From CAWUEZ02 sp963921355 (GTDB lineage Bacteria > Pseudomonadota > Alphaproteobacteria > Thalassobaculales > Thalassobaculaceae), in contig OZ001190.1 in the NCBI GenBank assembly GCA_963921355.3, positions 3,286,001 to 3,350,000 on the forward strand: a DNA stretch of 64,000 nucleotides, in the 5' to 3' direction. Under the pieces are notes generated by a model. That model searched no databases and was not told the origin of the DNA. It was given only the letters and a program-made list of their open reading frames with translations. Positions 62,322 to 64,000 of this stretch are shown piece by piece. Position 1 is the first letter of the stretch; every line of letters starts with the position of its first letter. The position numbers and the translations under genes were made by a program.

Positions 62322-62621
62322 ATGATGCGGTTACCAGCGCGCGAATCTTCATTCGTGATCCTCGCCGACTCCGTGGCTGAGGTCGTTGGCAAGAAGCATT
62401 TGGCTTATGTCGCGATCCGTCAGGCTGGCAAAGAGAACAATCCTTCGCGCGAGCGTTGGGCGTCGAATTTATTCAGTGAGATCTCTTTGGCGAACCGCAA
62501 ACAGATCCGAACCACCGCGATTGACAAAGCGTATATCGAACGCGACAAGCGGCGCGCCGAGGATCGCCGGATGACCCAGCCGCAGAGCGTCGACTGGAAC
62601 AGCCTTTTCGCCCGGGCTTGA
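62322..62621 (+). CDS. Small basic protein of unknown function
   Basis: 99 residues, with a GGGAGAGG ribosome site in front of ATG ATG (62322, 62325). No signal peptide, no membrane segment. It is rich in Arg and Lys, with a charged helix-like C-terminal half (KAYIERDKRRAEDRRMTQ). I recognise no family. It sits alone between comEC and lexA, convergent with lexA, and shares the hairpin at 62645-62665 as a possible terminator. Confidence 0.65.
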   Translation: MMRLPARESSFVILADSVAEVVGKKHLAYVAIRQAGKENNPSRERWASNLFSEISLANRKQIRTTAIDKAYIERDKRRAEDRRMTQPQSVDWNSLFARA

Positions 62622-62644
62622 GAAACAGGCTCCTGGCGATCTCG

Positions 62645-62665
62645 CCGGCCTCGTGGCGAGGCCGG
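62645..62665. terminator. Nine-base-pair hairpin between convergent genes
   Basis: CCGGCCTCG and CGAGGCCGG with a TGG loop, between the stop of the small hypothetical gene (62621) and the lexA stop (62667). No clear T run on either strand, so it may act only as a weak bidirectional terminator or a 3' stabiliser. Confidence 0.45.
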
Positions 62666-62666
62666 T

Positions 62667-63359
62667 TCAGTAGGTTCGCATGAGGCCGATGAGTCGCCCC
62701 TGGATGCGAACCCGATCGGGCCCGAATATCTGTGTTTTGTAGGTCGGATTGGCCGGCTCCAGGGCGACGGAGTTGCCCTTGCGTCGGAGCCGCTTGAGCG
62801 TGGCCTCGCGCTCGTCGATCAGGGCTACGACGATCGTGCCGTTCTCCGCGGAATCGCAGCGTTTGATGATGACGGTATCGCCATCGTGGATGCCGGCCTC
62901 CACCATGGAGTCCCCTGAGATTTCAAGGGCATAGTGTTCGCCCCCCGTGATCATGGAAGGCGGGACCGCTACCGTGGTGCTGGGGTCGCTGATCGCCTCA
63001 ATCGCCGTGCCGGCCGCGATCCGGCCATACAGAGGGAGTTCCAACGCTTCAGGCGCATTCGGCGCGGTGCTGGTATCGACACCGCGCAGCGGGAAGTTCC
63101 CAGGAATCACGTTCGGCGCAAAACCCTTGATGCCCGGCGTGTTGCTGTCTGGCAGCCGCACGACCTCCAGCGCCCGGGCCCGGTGCGCCAGCCGTCGGAT
63201 GAACCCGCGCTCCTCCAGGGCCGTAATCAGGCGGTGAATCCCTGATTTTGACTTCAGATCGAGAGCGTCCTTCATCTCGTCGAAAGAGGGGGAGACGCCA
63301 CTCTCTTCGAGCCGGCGATGAATGAACATGAGAAGTTCGTGCTGCTTCTTCGTAAGCAT
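62667..63359 (-). CDS. lexA: SOS repressor LexA
   Basis: A 230-residue repressor of the DNA-damage response. The N-terminal winged-helix DNA-binding domain begins MLTKKQHELLMFI with SPSFDEMKDALDLKSKSGIH. The S24 autocleavage domain has the Ala116-Gly117 cleavage site (GRIAAGTA), catalytic S151 in SGDSMVEAGI and K189 in ATLKRL. The ATG at 63359 has GAGGAA upstream and matches the family start. Two degenerate operator-like sites lie at 63418-63457, suggesting autoregulation. Confidence 0.97.
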   Translation of the reverse strand: MLTKKQHELLMFIHRRLEESGVSPSFDEMKDALDLKSKSGIHRLITALEERGFIRRLAHRARALEVVRLPDSNTPGIKGFAPNVIPGNFPLRGVDTSTAPNAPEALELPLYGRIAAGTAIEAISDPSTTVAVPPSMITGGEHYALEISGDSMVEAGIHDGDTVIIKRCDSAENGTIVVALIDEREATLKRLRRKGNSVALEPANPTYKTQIFGPDRVRIQGRLIGLMRTY

Positions 63360-63417
63360 CGGTTCCTCGTCCGCTTCTTCACCCTTGCGGTACCGACGAG
63401 ATCGTCGATATCCATTG

Positions 63418-63457
63418 GAACAAAGGTGGTACAAACGCCGATGTTCTACTTTTGATC
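63418..63457 (-). promoter_or_regulatory. Candidate LexA operators upstream of lexA
   Basis: Alphaproteobacterial LexA binds GTTC-N7-GTTC-type sites. Here GAAC-N7-GTAC (63418-63432; GTAC-N7-GTTC on the lexA strand) and GTTC-N7-GATC (63443-63457) each differ from that motif by one or two bases in one half. Position 60-100 bases before the lexA start suits autorepression. Confidence 0.4.
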
Positions 63458-63513
63458 TACTTTCAGGTCAAGTCCGACGGGCCAAGCGAACCGGCTACGC
63501 GCCCGCGAATCGC

Positions 63514-64000
63514 CTAGACAGAAAGGAATTCTCCTTGCAGCGGGAGGATGTCGACCAGATCGCCGGCGCGTCGACTCGGATCGTGCGGTGGACGCACGAT
63601 GAGGCTGTCGGCGCGCGCCAGACGGGACATCATCGAGCTGTCCTGACGCGGGAAAGGGGTCACCAGCCGTTGCCCATCCGCCGCGACCCGCTCGGTCGCA
63701 CGGACGTAATCCTGACGGCGGTCGTTTTCCGCGAGATCGGTCTCGAGAACCGCGGTTCGGGTCTGCAAGTCGCCGACTTCGAGCCCGAGCATGCGTTCGA
63801 GGGCCGGCCGCAAGAAGATCATCCCGCAGACCATCGTCGACACGGGATTGCCCGGTAGTCCCAGCATCGGCACGCCAAAGAACCGACCGAAAATCAGCGG
63901 CTTGCCGGGCCGCATGGCAATCCGCCAGAAGCTGACATCGAGCGCGTCCTGACCAAGCGCCCGATCGCCGAGTGCCTTCTGAACGAGGTCGTGGCGGCCG
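63514..64000 (-). CDS. moeA: Molybdopterin molybdenumtransferase MoeA (C-terminal part)
   Basis: The frame is open from the window edge to a stop at 63514, giving about 161 C-terminal residues. HDLVQKAL, VSFWRIAMRPGKPLIFG and MLGLPGNPVSTMVCG are the hallmark segments of MoeA domain 3, and the last part is the domain 4 beta barrel. MoeA inserts molybdenum into adenylylated molybdopterin. It precedes lexA by 154 bases on the same strand. The N-terminal part lies outside the window. Confidence 0.95.
   Translation of the reverse strand, partial: GRHDLVQKALGDRALGQDALDVSFWRIAMRPGKPLIFGRFFGVPMLGLPGNPVSTMVCGMIFLRPALERMLGLEVGDLQTRTAVLETDLAENDRRQDYVRATERVAADGQRLVTPFPRQDSSMMSRLARADSLIVRPPHDPSRRAGDLVDILPLQGEFLSV

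Noticed and set aside
62334..62621. Possibility that the small hypothetical gene is a toxin or antitoxin
   Set aside because: A single gene with no partner and no recognised motif; nothing supports such a label.

Overview
The window is a high-GC, densely coded stretch of chromosome from an alphaproteobacterium, most likely Rhodospirillales-like. The evidence is the alphaproteobacterial order rpsB-tsf-pyrH-frr-uppS-cdsA-dxr-rseP-bamA-skp-lpxD-fabZ-lpxA-lpxI-lpxB, with gltA, gltX, comEC, lexA and moeA alongside; LpxI in place of LpxH; a short ProS without an insertion editing domain; an LdtR-like MarR regulator; and degenerate GTTC-N7-GTTC-type sites at lexA. I saw no insertion sequence, prophage, integrase, CRISPR array or rRNA. 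Apart from 6649-7001, which holds a terminator and two tRNA genes, no stretch over 300 bases lacks a gene.

Region by region. 1-4.3 kb: tail of an unidentified gene, then hom, glpX, recJ. 4.3-8 kb: a COG0523 GTPase (minus), a Tat-exported cyclase-family protein, a strong terminator, two tRNA-Glu genes with their own promoters, and the allantoinase puuE (minus). 8-17.3 kb is accessory: a small secreted protein coupled to a frameshifted serralysin-type RTX protease, an AspA/AstE-like zinc hydrolase, an MFS exporter with a flavin oxidase, a DMT exporter, a SprA-related putative metalloprotease, an unknown exported protein, an alpha/beta hydrolase and an orphan FlgC-like protein. 17.3-23.3 kb (minus) is a maturation operon for molybdenum hydroxylases (CoxD/MoxR ATPase, CoxE VWA protein, two XdhC-type proteins, a molybdopterin-binding/nucleotidyltransferase fusion, a SufU-like scaffold) with no structural hydroxylase gene in view. 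23.5-26.4 kb: two alpha/beta hydrolases and convergent hemB. 26.6-29.8 kb: a valine-degradation operon. 29.9-35.2 kb: MarR regulator, proS, lolC/E-lolD, and a pentapeptide-repeat protein (minus). 35.3-40.4 kb: dnaE and an MlrC/M81 peptidase.

40.4-42.0 kb is a compositionally distinct, AT-richer pocket with what looks like one membrane protein split by a single-base frameshift. A small Cys-containing secreted protein (minus) follows. 42.4-57.1 kb is the long translation, isoprenoid, phospholipid and outer-membrane operon: S2, EF-Ts, UMP kinase, RRF, then UppS, CdsA, Dxr, RseP, BamA, Skp and the lipid A genes. 57.1-64 kb holds gltA and gltX (minus), comEC (plus), a small unknown gene, lexA with candidate operators, and the C-terminal part of moeA running off the window.

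Most of the window is ordinary core genome and I found no clear undescribed multi-gene system. The points most worth checking are the S2 gene whose acidic tail continues in frame past an amber codon, the broken AT-rich membrane gene, the frameshifted secreted protease, the orphan Mo-hydroxylase maturation operon, and two tRNA-Glu genes that differ only at the wobble base.
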